Positions 51,742 to 61,546 of a stretch of DNA of 64,000 nt are shown here, piece by piece; position 1 is the first letter of the stretch; each line of letters starts with the position of its first letter. The DNA is taken from contig JAXJWW010000104.1 of the NCBI GenBank assembly GCA_036307825.1, positions 1-64,000 on the forward strand, read 5' to 3'. Source of the stretch: RGIG9060 sp036307825. GTDB taxonomy: Bacteria > Spirochaetota > Spirochaetia > Treponematales > Treponemataceae. The notes under the pieces were generated by a model. The model worked only from the letters and a program-made list of their open reading frames with translations. It had not been told where the DNA came from and did not search any database. Position numbers and translations under genes: made by a program.

Positions 51742-52755
51742 GTGCTAAAAATTGTTTATTGCGGAAGCCCCGAAATTGCAGCCCTTCCTCTAAAAGAACT
51801 TTTTGAAGATAAAACTCATCAAATTGTAGCGGTTCTTACAAATCCTCCAAGTATGAAAGGCAGAAAAGGAGATTTAGTTCCAACTCCAGTTGAAATGGTT
51901 GCGCGGGATTTTCAAGCTCAAGGAAGAAATGTAGAAATTCTCACTCCAGAAAAACTAGACGCTTCAGTTAGAGAAAAAATTTCTAGTTTAAATCCTGATA
52001 TCTTAGTTTGTTTTGCCTACGGAAAGATTTTTGGACCAAAATTTTTGGAACTTTTTCCTATGGGTGCAATAAATTTACATCCTTCCTTGTTGCCAAAATA
52101 TCGGGGATGTACGCCAGTTCCAGCTGCAATCTTAAATCAAGATAAAATTACAGGAATTACAATTCAGCGCCTTGTTCAACAAATGGATGCTGGTGATATT
52201 CTTTTGCAAAAAGAACTTGTTATCCAAGAAGATGATAATTCTGAAACAATTTTGAACAAAGCATCTTCACAAGGTGGAAAATTATTTTTAGAAGTTCTAA
52301 ACCAAATTGAAAACAAAACTGAAAAACCTGTTCCACAAGATGAAAGTCAAGCAACTTATTGCAGAATGTTAGAAAAGGAAGATGGTAAAATCGATTGGTC
52401 AAAATCAGCAAATGAAATTGACGCAAAAATCAGAGCCTTTTATCCTTGGCCTGGAGCATTCACAAAGGTTGGCGAAAATATCTTAAAAATTCACTCTTGT
52501 TCAGTTTTTGATATGGAAAAATTTGAAACTACAAATATCACAGTTGCAGATTGTTCTGTGCAAAAACTTTCTTCAATTTCTGGAAAAATTCCGGGAACAG
52601 TTTTAGGAGTAGACAAATCTTGTGGAATTTTAGTTCAAACTGGAAATGGAATTTTAGTGCTAAAAAATTTACAGTGGCAAGCAAAAAAAGCAATGAACTG
52701 GAAAGATTTTATGAACGGTTCAAAGCAATTTTGTAGTTGTATCTGTGGTCAATAA
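51742..52755 (+). CDS. fmt: Methionyl-tRNA formyltransferase
   Basis: 337 residues. Signature motifs are IVYCGSPEIAALPL at the start, NLHPSLLPKYRGCTPVPAAIL and GITIQRLVQQMDAGDIL. The C-terminal anticodon-arm domain spans about 205-320. It formylates initiator Met-tRNA. The GTG start at 51742 is given by AAGG inside the end of def, three bases from its stop. Confidence 0.95.
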   Translation: MLKIVYCGSPEIAALPLKELFEDKTHQIVAVLTNPPSMKGRKGDLVPTPVEMVARDFQAQGRNVEILTPEKLDASVREKISSLNPDILVCFAYGKIFGPKFLELFPMGAINLHPSLLPKYRGCTPVPAAILNQDKITGITIQRLVQQMDAGDILLQKELVIQEDDNSETILNKASSQGGKLFLEVLNQIENKTEKPVPQDESQATYCRMLEKEDGKIDWSKSANEIDAKIRAFYPWPGAFTKVGENILKIHSCSVFDMEKFETTNITVADCSVQKLSSISGKIPGTVLGVDKSCGILVQTGNGILVLKNLQWQAKKAMNWKDFMNGSKQFCSCICGQ

Positions 52756-52774
52756 ATGATAAAATGAGGTCGTT

Positions 52775-53782
52775 ATGAAAAATTTATGGAATGATTTTCA
52801 AGACTTTTTAGAATCTCTCCAATCTAATGGAAAATCCTTGTTGATTCTTTCTATTGGATTGATTGTTTTAATGGGAATTATTACTGTTGGAGTTTTCTTT
52901 CTTTCTGTAAAAGGCTCAGAAGAAGTTATGGTTCCAGATGTAGTTGGCAAGGAATTTACAACAGCTTGTCTTGATATGGAAGTAAAAGAACTTTATCCTC
53001 GTATCCAACTTAGATATTCAAACTCACCGGATGAAAAAGGCAGAGTTCTTGAACAAAGTCCTGCACCGGGAACAATCGTAAAAGCTGGAAAGAGAATTGA
53101 CTTAGTTATTAGTCGTGGTGTTGTTATTGATAGAGTTGAAAACTTTGTAGGTCAAAAACTTGATGATGTAAAAATGCATCTTCAATCTTTGTTCACTTCT
53201 TCAGTAAAAGCTTTAATCGTTCTTGATGAACCAATGTACGAATACAACAAAGCTGAAGCAGGAACAATTATTGCACAAGAACCAGCAGCAGACACAAATA
53301 TTTCTGAACCAATTAAGTTGAAATTAGTTGTTAGTCGTGGTCCTGAACACGAAAAAGCAAAAGTGCCAAATCTTGTTGGACTTTCTATTAACGATACACT
53401 TTTACAAATGACAAGAAGCAAAATCGTTTTTGAATTTACTTCTCGTCCAGTTGAAAAAGGTGAAAAAGCCGGAACTGTAGTTTCTCAACTTCCAAATGAT
53501 GGTTCTTGGGTAGATACTTATTCTAGAGTGAGTGCTGTTATCGCTTATCCAGAAACAACAACTGATGATATGGTTTACGGAATCTTTACAGAAGAATTAC
53601 CTGAATATGCTTACGCACTTCAAATTAAACTTGAAGCTATCACTCCAGAAGAAGAAAGATATCAAATTGCTTCAATTATGCACCCAGGTGGATTGTTGAC
53701 AATTCCTTATGTTGTTCCAAAAAATTCTATTTTGGTACTTTCAATTTATGACAAAGAAGCAATAAGAAGATCAGTTCAATAG
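52775..53782 (+). CDS. Membrane-anchored PASTA-domain protein
   Basis: 335 residues. A short cytosolic N-terminus, one membrane segment (about 22-46), then three PASTA repeats outside: VMVPDVVGKEF...VISRGV, VENFVGQKL...VVSRGP, and KVPNLVGLSI. PASTA domains bind peptidoglycan fragments and unlinked stem peptides. There is no kinase domain, so it is a PASTA-only protein. GAGG before the ATG; third gene of the def-fmt operon. Confidence 0.88.
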   Translation: MKNLWNDFQDFLESLQSNGKSLLILSIGLIVLMGIITVGVFFLSVKGSEEVMVPDVVGKEFTTACLDMEVKELYPRIQLRYSNSPDEKGRVLEQSPAPGTIVKAGKRIDLVISRGVVIDRVENFVGQKLDDVKMHLQSLFTSSVKALIVLDEPMYEYNKAEAGTIIAQEPAADTNISEPIKLKLVVSRGPEHEKAKVPNLVGLSINDTLLQMTRSKIVFEFTSRPVEKGEKAGTVVSQLPNDGSWVDTYSRVSAVIAYPETTTDDMVYGIFTEELPEYAYALQIKLEAITPEEERYQIASIMHPGGLLTIPYVVPKNSILVLSIYDKEAIRRSVQ

Positions 53783-53824
53783 TTTAATAAATTATCAAAA
53801 TAAAAAACTTTTGGTAAAAAAAAT

Positions 53825-53882
53825 AAGGCTTTGTTGCAAAATCTGAAAAAAAATATCAGACTAGCAAACAAAGCCTTTTTTA
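53825..53882. terminator. Bidirectional terminator
   Basis: AAGGCTTTGTT/AACAAAGCCTT stem with an inner CTGA/TCAG stem, ending in T6 between the PASTA gene and the next convergent gene. Confidence 0.9.
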
Positions 53883-53910
53883 TTTGTAATTTTATCTAAA
53901 AATCTACAAA

Positions 53911-54285
53911 TTATTTTTTGAATTTGATATTTGTTGTGTAAACAACATCACTTCCCATTGGTTCAACTGTAAGTTCCAAATCTGTGCTTAAAGTTAATGG
54001 TTTTCTGAATGTGTAATTTCTGTTTGTTTGGTCACAAGAAAATTTCAATTCAAGACCTTTTGTTGAAGGTGTAAGTTTGAAGTTTGAAATTACATCATCT
54101 GTAAAAGCAAAAATCAATTCACCTGTAACAGAATCTTTTAATTGAATAGATTCTACGCTAAAAAACCATTCACCGTTCCAGTTTTCATCAATCCATGAAC
54201 CTGTAGGGAAATCACCTTTGTCGATAGCAAAAGCTCCAACTGTCAACATTGCAAAAATCAATGTAACTAAAAATAATTTTTTCAT
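53911..54285 (-). CDS. Exported hypothetical protein
   Basis: 124 residues with a signal peptide ending GAFA. The mature domain of about 105 residues is beta-rich with a WIDENWNGEWFFSVESI start, recalling small lipocalin-like or calycin folds. No family recognised. GGAGG precedes the ATG. Confidence 0.65.
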   Translation of the reverse strand: MKKLFLVTLIFAMLTVGAFAIDKGDFPTGSWIDENWNGEWFFSVESIQLKDSVTGELIFAFTDDVISNFKLTPSTKGLELKFSCDQTNRNYTFRKPLTLSTDLELTVEPMGSDVVYTTNIKFKK

Positions 54286-54352
54286 TATAAATCCTCCATT
54301 TTAGGTTACTTAAAAAGTAAGCAACCTAAATAAATATTTTTTCGTAACGCAA

Positions 54353-55840
54353 TTATTTTGCATTACGTTTTTTCATAAAGAAAATAAATCCGATTGTTGC
54401 TGCAATACCAAAAATCAAAGAAATTACGGCAGATTTTGTAAAACCTGCAATAATGTATGTTACAAAAGAAATTCCAGCAACACTTAAAGCGTAAGGAAGC
54501 TGAGTTTCAACATGTTTTACATGGTCACATTGAGCACCTGCACTTGCCATAATTGTTGTGTCTGAAATTGGTGAACAGTGGTCTCCACAAACTGCACCAG
54601 CCATACAAGCAGAAATTGAAATAACTCTTAATGCATCTGTTGAATCTGGGAAAACTGCGATACAAATTGGAATCAAAATACCGAATGTTCCCCAAGAAGT
54701 TCCAGTTGCAAAAGCCAATCCACAAGCAATAACAAAGATAATTGCTGGTAAGAAATTCATAAATCCTGCAGCACTTCCACTTACTAAACCTGCAACAAAA
54801 TCTTTTGCACCAAGACTATCTGTCATAGCTTTTAGTGTCCAAGCAAGTGACAAAATGATAATTGCTGGAACCATTGCTTTGAATCCGTCAGGAACACAAG
54901 ACATACATTCTTTGAAAGGAAGAACTTTTCTAACCACATAAACTAATACTGTAATAATCAAAGTTCCAAATGAACCAAGAACAAGACCAACTGAAGCATC
55001 AGAATTTGCAAATGAATCGATAAAGTTCCATTGTGTTTCGCCTTCAGAAAAGAATCCACCTGAATAAATCATTCCAAGAGTACACATTACAATTAAAACT
55101 ACAATAGGGAAAACCAAGTCGATAACTTTTCCGTTTCCGATTGGACTTTCTTCTTCATAGTCTGCATCACTCATCATTTGAAGCGCTTTTTCGTATTTTG
55201 ACATTTTACCGTATTCAGTTTTCATTAAAACTAAAGCCAACATCATCACTATTGTAAGAAGAGCATAAAAGTTAAATGGAATTGCTTTGATAAAAAGTGC
55301 AAGTCCGTTTTCACCTTCTGTAACGAATCCTGAAACAGCAGCAGCCCAAGAAGAAATTGGAGCAATAATACAAACTGGTGCAGCAGTTGCATCAATTAAA
55401 TATGCTAATTTTTCTCTTGAAACTTTGTATTTATCTGTAACTGGACGCATAACGCTTCCAACTGTAAGACAGTTAAAATAGTCGTCAATAAAAATCATAA
55501 CTCCAAGACAAATTGTAGCAAGTTGAGCTCCAACTTTTGATTTAATGTGTTTTTTTGCCCAGTTTCCGAAGGCAGCAGAACCACCAGCTTTGTTCATTAA
55601 CGCAACCATAATTCCTAAAACTACAAGGAAAAGCAAAATTCCTACATTATAACTATCTGAAAGTCGAGTTATAAATCCATCTTGAAAAACATGAGTAAAA
55701 AATCCTGTAAAAGAAAGCCCAGAATAAAATACTCCACCAATTAAAATACCGATAAAAAGTGAAGAATAAACTTCTTTTGTAATCAACGCTAGAGCAATAG
55801 CAACAATTGCAGGAACTAGCGACCAAAATGTTCCAACCAT
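54353..55840 (-). CDS. Na+/H+ antiporter, NhaC family
   Basis: 495 residues, about twelve membrane segments. NhaC/Na_H_antiporter signature regions are FIDDYFNCLTVGSVMRPV (acidic pair in the membrane), SWAAAVSGFV and the late CGDHCSPISDTTIMASAG. It exchanges Na+ for H+ (or a related substrate) for pH and sodium balance. It lies 24 bases after the 53-residue gene, with AGGAG about 11 bases before the ATG. Confidence 0.9.
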   Translation of the reverse strand: MVGTFWSLVPAIVAIALALITKEVYSSLFIGILIGGVFYSGLSFTGFFTHVFQDGFITRLSDSYNVGILLFLVVLGIMVALMNKAGGSAAFGNWAKKHIKSKVGAQLATICLGVMIFIDDYFNCLTVGSVMRPVTDKYKVSREKLAYLIDATAAPVCIIAPISSWAAAVSGFVTEGENGLALFIKAIPFNFYALLTIVMMLALVLMKTEYGKMSKYEKALQMMSDADYEEESPIGNGKVIDLVFPIVVLIVMCTLGMIYSGGFFSEGETQWNFIDSFANSDASVGLVLGSFGTLIITVLVYVVRKVLPFKECMSCVPDGFKAMVPAIIILSLAWTLKAMTDSLGAKDFVAGLVSGSAAGFMNFLPAIIFVIACGLAFATGTSWGTFGILIPICIAVFPDSTDALRVISISACMAGAVCGDHCSPISDTTIMASAGAQCDHVKHVETQLPYALSVAGISFVTYIIAGFTKSAVISLIFGIAATIGFIFFMKKRNAK

Positions 55841-55864
55841 TTTTCTTTAAACTCCTATAAATAA

Positions 55865-56026
55865 TTAATCTTTTAGTTTTGTAAAGTCTGTTGTAAGAGG
55901 CTCAGTTACATCATCTTTGATAAGTTTTTCCATAACTTTGATGACATAATCAAGTTCATCTAAAAGAGATGCAGCACAATAAGTTTTTATTTCTTTAAGT
56001 GCTTTTAAGGCTTCTTCGTTTTTCAT
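55865..56026 (-). CDS. 53-residue protein leading the nhaC operon
   Basis: 53 residues, not hydrophobic: two amphipathic helices (EEALKALKEIKTYCAASLLD; ELDYVIKVMEKLIKDD). GGGGG lies upstream of the ATG and nhaC follows by 24 bases. Its size and position suggest a small regulator or subunit of the antiporter. No family recognised. Confidence 0.65.
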   Translation of the reverse strand: MKNEEALKALKEIKTYCAASLLDELDYVIKVMEKLIKDDVTEPLTTDFTKLKD

Positions 56027-56053
56027 AAAAACATTCCCCCTGTATACAATTTA

Positions 56054-56096
56054 ATAGATACATCTATCATTTTATCATAGATTTTATATAGAGCAA
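56054..56096 (-). promoter_or_regulatory. Promoter and operator-like dyad of the nhaC operon
   Basis: -35 TTGCTC (56096-56091), 16-bp spacer, extended -10 TGATAAAAT. The predicted start falls inside the perfect dyad ATAGAT-AC-ATCTAT (56054-56067), a typical repressor position. Confidence 0.5.
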
Positions 56097-56141
56097 GAAA
56101 TATTTTTATCAATAGAAACATTTTTGTTTCATGATAAATTT

Positions 56142-57782
56142 TTACCATGAATAAAGTTTTACAGTTTCAGTTTTTCCTCGGATTTCGGCATCGGCAACAA
56201 AGCGAAAATCAATATTTTTATCATCATTTTGATTTTGTAAATTGATTTGATTTAGTGTGGTTTCAGAAATCAATAAATCTGTATTGTAATTTTTGCAAAG
56301 AGATTCAATTCTACTTGCTGTATTTACAGTATCACCGATTACTGTGTATTCCATTCGATTTTCTGCCCCAATGTTTCCTGCAAGAACTGAACCAGAATGT
56401 AAACCAATTCCAAAAGAAATTTGATTTAATCCTTCTTTTGAAAATTTTTCATTAAGAAGTTCAAGCGTTTTTTTCATTTCCAAAGCGGCATTGTAAGCAT
56501 CAAAAGCATGATTTTCTGATTTTACTGGAGCACCAAAAATTGCCATCACAGCATCCCCGATATATTTATTGATAACACCATGATTTTTTGAAATACATTT
56601 TCCCATTTGGGTAAAATATTGATTCAAAAGATTTACGACCGCTTCAGGTTTCATATTTTCGGAAAGTGAAGTAAAGCCGCGAATATCACAAAACATTACA
56701 GTAACATCACAATTTTCGCCACCAAGAGAAATATTTCCACTTAAAAGATGGTCGCGAATTTCTGGGTCAACAACTTTTCCAAAGGTATCTCGAATAAATT
56801 CTTTTTCTTTTAGTGATTCTGCCATTTCATTGAAAGTGTCAGATAAAAGTCCCAATTCATCATTTGAAATATTTTTAACTTTTACAGAATAATCCCCTTT
56901 TGTAATTTTTTCAGTTCCTTCAATTAGCTTTGTTAGAGGAACTGTAAAGATTCTCATAAAAACGATTGTTAAAGATAGAGAACAGCCAAAAAGGATAATT
57001 GATATTTTAATGGTATTCCAATTTATAGGAATTTGATTGTTTATTTGCACAGACACAAAGGATGATAGAATAAAAATTATTGGAAAAACTGAAACTGTTA
57101 CAAAAAAGAAAATAAACAGAAAATTCAGAGAAAACTTTTTCACGCCTGGGATTTTTGAAACCTTGCCTTCTGGAAAAAGCCGAGGTAAAACAGCACTTCG
57201 GTTTACTGTTTCTGTAACAAAATAAGAAACAACAAAACTAAAAATTGATTCTAAAACTATAAAAATCAAAGAGCTAAACAGAATATATGTAAGATTTATA
57301 TTAAATGTGAATTTTGCATATATACAAAAAATTACTTCTACTATAAGGGATAAAATCCAGCCAAGAATTCCTAATAAAGAATATTTAATAGGAAGATTAA
57401 CAACTTTTTGTGCTGCAATTATGTCTTCCTTTGCATGTAAAATTGATAAACTGTCTTTTATGCAAATTATTGAAGGAATAAGAAACACGATAATAGTAAG
57501 AGAAGTTATCAATATTTCATTTGAATCAACAAAATTTTTCCATACAAGCATATCCGCTGTATAGGCAACGGGAATATCTACAGTAACTGGAAGTAGCTGA
57601 GCCATAAAATTAGCAAACAAAACACTTGCTAAATAAACAAGAGAAACTCTAAAACAATATTTTTTATCAATATTAAATGAAGATGTAAAATCTGTTTTTG
57701 ATGTAAATTTTTCAGCCATAAAAAGAATTATACACAAGAAAATACAAGAGAGCAAGAAATAAAAAAAGTTTACGATAACCAT
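56142..57782 (-). CDS. Membrane adenylate/guanylate cyclase, class III
   Basis: 546 residues. About six membrane segments in the first 290 residues, then a HAMP-like linker (about 285-335). A class III cyclase domain follows: VTVMFCDIRGFTSLSE (metal Asp), KYIGDAVMAIFGAP (second metal Asp) and ENRMEYTVIGDTVNTASRIE. The domain is complete, so it should make cAMP (or cGMP). The start codon is ATG at 57782 with no clear ribosome site. Divergent from the DUF1295 gene. Confidence 0.92.
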   Translation of the reverse strand: MVIVNFFYFLLSCIFLCIILFMAEKFTSKTDFTSSFNIDKKYCFRVSLVYLASVLFANFMAQLLPVTVDIPVAYTADMLVWKNFVDSNEILITSLTIIVFLIPSIICIKDSLSILHAKEDIIAAQKVVNLPIKYSLLGILGWILSLIVEVIFCIYAKFTFNINLTYILFSSLIFIVLESIFSFVVSYFVTETVNRSAVLPRLFPEGKVSKIPGVKKFSLNFLFIFFFVTVSVFPIIFILSSFVSVQINNQIPINWNTIKISIILFGCSLSLTIVFMRIFTVPLTKLIEGTEKITKGDYSVKVKNISNDELGLLSDTFNEMAESLKEKEFIRDTFGKVVDPEIRDHLLSGNISLGGENCDVTVMFCDIRGFTSLSENMKPEAVVNLLNQYFTQMGKCISKNHGVINKYIGDAVMAIFGAPVKSENHAFDAYNAALEMKKTLELLNEKFSKEGLNQISFGIGLHSGSVLAGNIGAENRMEYTVIGDTVNTASRIESLCKNYNTDLLISETTLNQINLQNQNDDKNIDFRFVADAEIRGKTETVKLYSW

Positions 57783-57815
57783 ATCTTACATCTGTGCAAA
57801 AAAGAAAATCTGTAT

Positions 57816-57821
57816 TAAACT
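57816..57821 (+). promoter_or_regulatory. Leaderless-type -10 of the DUF1295 gene
   Basis: TAAACT 6 bases before the ATG at 57828; the -35 (TGTGCA at 57793) is weak. Confidence 0.4.
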
Positions 57822-57827
57822 TTGATT

Positions 57828-58730
57828 ATGAAAACAAATGAAAAAAGAATTTTGAGTTATTTAATTATTTTAGTTGTTTATGTTCTTGCAACTATTGGTG
57901 GAATTTTTACTTATCATTTTTTAGATGTTTCAATTCCATTTTATTGGCGACTTTTAGTTGCTGATGTTGTTGCAACTGTTATCACTTTTTTGTTTAGCGT
58001 AATTTTCAAAAACGCTTCTGTTTATGACCCATACTGGAGTGTACAACCACCAGTAATTTTACTTGCATTTGCAATCGGAAAAGAAATCACAGTTTTAAGA
58101 TTACTTTTATTGATTGCAGTTTTTATTTGGGCTATCAGACTTACCGCAAACTGGGCATACACTTTCAAAGGATTAGACCATCAAGATTGGCGATACACAA
58201 TGTTAAAAGAAAAAACCAAGTTCTTTTATCCTTTTGTAAATTTTGTGGGAATTCACATGGTGCCAACATTGATAGTTTACGCTTGTATTCTTCCGGCAGT
58301 TTTTGTTTTTCAAAGTGAACAAGCCGAATTTTCTTGGATAAATATTTTGTGTTTTGCACTTTCAATTTTTGCCGTAATTTTGCAAGGAACTGCTGATATT
58401 CAAATGCACAAATTCAGAAAAAATAAAAGCAAAGATTCTTCAAATACTTCAACCTACGGCTTTATAAGAGAAGGCGTTTGGAAATATTCTCGCCATCCAA
58501 ATTATCTTGCAGAAATTTTAATGTGGTGGGGAATTGGACTTTCATCATTTTTTGCATTGAATAAAAATCCTGTAATGTTAATTGGTGCCTTTGTAAATAC
58601 ACTTTTGTTTTTGTTCATCAGTATTCCTTTAGCAGAAGGACATCAATCCAGAAAAGAAGGCTTTGAACAATACAAAAAAGAAACTAGAATGTTACTTCCT
58701 TTACCTAAAATGACAAAGGAAACAAAATAA
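57828..58730 (+). CDS. DUF1295 membrane protein, methyltransferase/reductase-like
   Basis: 300 residues with about seven membrane segments. The C-terminal motif WKYSRHPNYLAEILMWWG and the later EGHQSRKEGFEQYKKETR match DUF1295 proteins, which share the fold of isoprenylcysteine methyltransferases and steroid reductases. Substrate unknown. It is 25 bases before the next membrane gene. Confidence 0.85.
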   Translation: MKTNEKRILSYLIILVVYVLATIGGIFTYHFLDVSIPFYWRLLVADVVATVITFLFSVIFKNASVYDPYWSVQPPVILLAFAIGKEITVLRLLLLIAVFIWAIRLTANWAYTFKGLDHQDWRYTMLKEKTKFFYPFVNFVGIHMVPTLIVYACILPAVFVFQSEQAEFSWINILCFALSIFAVILQGTADIQMHKFRKNKSKDSSNTSTYGFIREGVWKYSRHPNYLAEILMWWGIGLSSFFALNKNPVMLIGAFVNTLLFLFISIPLAEGHQSRKEGFEQYKKETRMLLPLPKMTKETK

Positions 58731-58755
58731 AATTATATTTTTAAAAGAGGTTTTT

Positions 58756-59427
58756 ATGAATAAAAAAGAAAATTTAATTTCAGCAATTTCAAAACTTTTA
58801 CTTGTAGTTGGAGTTATTATTGGTGTTTGGGCATCTTTACTTCAAGAAGGATTTTTTAACCCAAAACATTTTTTATATTACACAATTCAAAGTAATATTG
58901 AAATCGGAATTATCAGTTTAATTAGTTTGTTTTTCTTGCTCAGAAAAAATGGACAAATTCCACAAGTTGTTTACACTTTAAAATTTATTTTTACTGTAGC
59001 AATAACTTTAACAGGTTTAGTTTTTAATTTTATTTTGTATCCAGCAAGTATATTTAGTACTCATCCATTAAATCCATTGTCTACAGCAAACTTTTTTACA
59101 CACATTTTTGTTCCAATTTTATCTTTGGTAGATTTTTTTGCTTTCGACTATAAATTGAAAATCACTAAAAAAACTTTTTTACTAGGATTGATAACTCCAC
59201 TTATCTACTTTATCTTTGTAATGTTCTGCACAAAAGTTGGAATTAGATTTAACGGAAATCTATTTGTTCCATATTTCTTTTTAGACTACAAAGCAAATTC
59301 TTGGTTCCAACTTGGCGATGGAAAAATCGGAGTTTTTTATTGGGTTATAATTCAAGTTCTTATTGTACTTTTAATTAGTTCAGTTTTACTTTTCTTTATG
59401 AAAAAAAGAAAGAATAAGAATTTTTAA
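58756..59427 (+). CDS. Pr6Pr-like membrane protein
   Basis: 223 residues, six membrane segments. The pattern (FFTHIFVPILSLVDFFAFDY in segment 4 and YFFLDYKANSW before segment 6) matches the Pr6Pr/FAR-17a-AIG1-like group by recall. No catalytic role is established. AGAGG precedes the ATG; co-transcribed with the DUF1295 gene. Confidence 0.7.
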   Translation: MNKKENLISAISKLLLVVGVIIGVWASLLQEGFFNPKHFLYYTIQSNIEIGIISLISLFFLLRKNGQIPQVVYTLKFIFTVAITLTGLVFNFILYPASIFSTHPLNPLSTANFFTHIFVPILSLVDFFAFDYKLKITKKTFLLGLITPLIYFIFVMFCTKVGIRFNGNLFVPYFFLDYKANSWFQLGDGKIGVFYWVIIQVLIVLLISSVLLFFMKKRKNKNF

Positions 59428-59457
59428 TTTTACTAAAATTTAACTTTGGAGGAAAAA

Positions 59458-60609
59458 ATGAAAATTACAAACGATATTAAATATGTTGGTGTAAATGACC
59501 ACGAAATAGATTTATTTGAAGGACAATTTATCGTTCCGAATGGAATGTCATACAATTCATATATCATTATAGACGAAAAAATTGCTGTAATGGATTCAGT
59601 TGATGCAAACTTTGGCGACCAATGGATTTCAAATATCAAAAATGAACTTGCAGGAAAATCACCAGATTATCTTGTAGTTCATCATATGGAAATGGATCAT
59701 TCTGCTAACATCAAAAAATTTATGGAAACATTTCCAACTGCAAAAATTGTTTCTTCTAAACTTGCCTTTGTAATGATGAAAAATTATTTTGGAACTGATT
59801 TTTCAGAAAATCAAATTGTGGTTACAGAAGGAAGCACACTTGAACTTGGAAAACACACACTTAACTTTGTATCAGCACCTAATGTACACTGGCCAGAAGT
59901 TATAATGTCTTACGAAAGCACAGACAAAGTTTTGTTCAGCGCCGACGGTTTTGGAAAATTTGGTGCATTAGATGTTGAAGAAGAATGGGCTTGTGAAGCT
60001 AGACGATACTATTTTGGAATTGTTGGAAAATTTGGCGATGCAGTTCAGTCTGTGCTAAAAAAACTTTCTGGAATTGATGTAAAAATCATCTGTCCTTTGC
60101 ATGGTCCAGTTTTATCAGAAAATCTTGAATACTACATAAATCTTTACAACACTTGGTCATCTTACGGCGTAGAATCAGAAGGTGTTTTTGTTGCTTATAC
60201 TTCAGTTTACGGAAATACAAAAAAAGCAGTTGAAAAATTTGCAGAAATTCTAAAAGAAAAAGGATGTGCAAAAGTTGCTGTGGCAGATTTAGCCCGTGAA
60301 GATATGGCTGAATGTGTAGAAGATGCTTTTAGATACGGAAAAATTATTTTAGCAACAACAACTTACACAAACGATATTTTTCCATTCATGAAAGAATTTA
60401 TTCATCACCTAACAGACAGAAATTATCAAAACCGAAAAATCGGCTTAATTGAAAATGGAACTTGGAATCCACTTGCTGCAAAAGTTATGACAAAGATGTT
60501 TGAAAATAGCAAGAATATAACTTTCTGTCCAACAGTTGTAACTATCAAAACTGCAATGAACGATGAAACTGTAAACGAATTAGAAAAACTTGCAGAAGAA
60601 ATTTTGTAA
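59458..60609 (+). CDS. FprA-family A-type flavoprotein
   Basis: 383 residues. A metallo-beta-lactamase-like diiron domain (HHMEMDHSANI ligands, VHWPEVIM, SADGFGKFGAL) is followed by a flavodoxin domain from about 250 (YTSVYGNTKKAVE). It reduces O2 to water or NO to N2O with electrons from a rubredoxin or similar donor. No rubredoxin domain is fused. It fits an anaerobe's oxygen defence. GGAGG is 5 bases before the ATG; the longer frame starting at a TTG is rejected. Confidence 0.93.
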   Translation: MKITNDIKYVGVNDHEIDLFEGQFIVPNGMSYNSYIIIDEKIAVMDSVDANFGDQWISNIKNELAGKSPDYLVVHHMEMDHSANIKKFMETFPTAKIVSSKLAFVMMKNYFGTDFSENQIVVTEGSTLELGKHTLNFVSAPNVHWPEVIMSYESTDKVLFSADGFGKFGALDVEEEWACEARRYYFGIVGKFGDAVQSVLKKLSGIDVKIICPLHGPVLSENLEYYINLYNTWSSYGVESEGVFVAYTSVYGNTKKAVEKFAEILKEKGCAKVAVADLAREDMAECVEDAFRYGKIILATTTYTNDIFPFMKEFIHHLTDRNYQNRKIGLIENGTWNPLAAKVMTKMFENSKNITFCPTVVTIKTAMNDETVNELEKLAEEIL

Positions 60610-60711
60610 AAATTGAATAAAATTTATTCTAAAAAAAATGCTTTTCGATAAAACAGAAAATGAGAAATTCACTTTTGTTTATCGGGAAGCTTTTTTTTGT
60701 AATACAAATTC

Positions 60712-61539
60712 TTACATCAACACAAGTGGGCGTCTTTTACAAGAAAAATCTACCTTGCCATCTCTTAAAGTTTTATGGAGAGCAAAAAAATCTTGTCTTG
60801 AAAAAAGTTTACAACCTAAATCAACTTTGTATGGAATAAACATTCCAAAGTCCCAGTATTCTAAATTTTTTTCTTGCAAGAATTTGCAAAGGGCTGACAT
60901 TTGAATATTTCCAACATGATTTCGTTTTCTGAATCCAGAAAGGCTACTGTACAAATTACCATTTCTAAAACCAATTTCGCCTGCAACTAATTCATTTGTG
61001 GTTTTATCCCAAACTTCAACACTGTGAATTTTTGTTCCGTATTTTGTTGGAGTTCCATAATGAATTTGCCTAAAACCATCTACCAATAGTGGAGTAAGCC
61101 AAGTTTTTTCGTATGTTTCTAAAATGTTTTTTACACAACCTTCAAAATCTTCATCGATAGAAAATTCAAGATTATCGCAATATTTTGATAATTTTTTTGA
61201 AAAATGTGCTTCTGTAAGTTTTAAAACGGCTCTGTCTTTGTGATGTTTTACAAGAAAAAATTCGTTTAATGGAAAATTCTCCATATCGTCCATAGAATTG
61301 CTTAAACAATCTGCCATGGGAAATAAGCCTTTGTAACAAACTGCATCAATCCATTCCGGAGAAAAATCAAAACCAAATACATATTCACTATCAGGATTGT
61401 ATAGGAAGAATTCTAAATTATCCAAGTCTTCTTCAGTTTGAACAAAGCCTCCACCATACGCTTCAGTTAAAAGATTCAAATATGAAGGAAAAACTTCTTT
61501 AAAAAAATGGTCAAAATAAGCTTCGTCGTCTTGTTCCAT
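60712..61539 (-). CDS. Divergent leucyl/phenylalanyl-tRNA transferase-like protein
   Basis: 275 residues. The second half resembles Aat: GEIGFRNGNLYSSLSGFRK, then MSALCKFLQEKNLEYWDFGM and KVDLGCKLFSRQDFFAL, matching the shape of the Aat core (GERMFS..., then LIDCQ..., LGA..., ISRxEF). Canonical Aat adds Leu/Phe to N-terminal Lys/Arg, marking proteins for Clp. The substitutions make activity uncertain. The ATG at 61539 follows a textbook promoter by 7 bases; the 12-residue upstream extension crosses it. Confidence 0.75.
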   Translation of the reverse strand: MEQDDEAYFDHFFKEVFPSYLNLLTEAYGGGFVQTEEDLDNLEFFLYNPDSEYVFGFDFSPEWIDAVCYKGLFPMADCLSNSMDDMENFPLNEFFLVKHHKDRAVLKLTEAHFSKKLSKYCDNLEFSIDEDFEGCVKNILETYEKTWLTPLLVDGFRQIHYGTPTKYGTKIHSVEVWDKTTNELVAGEIGFRNGNLYSSLSGFRKRNHVGNIQMSALCKFLQEKNLEYWDFGMFIPYKVDLGCKLFSRQDFFALHKTLRDGKVDFSCKRRPLVLM

Positions 61540-61546
61540 GGATAAA

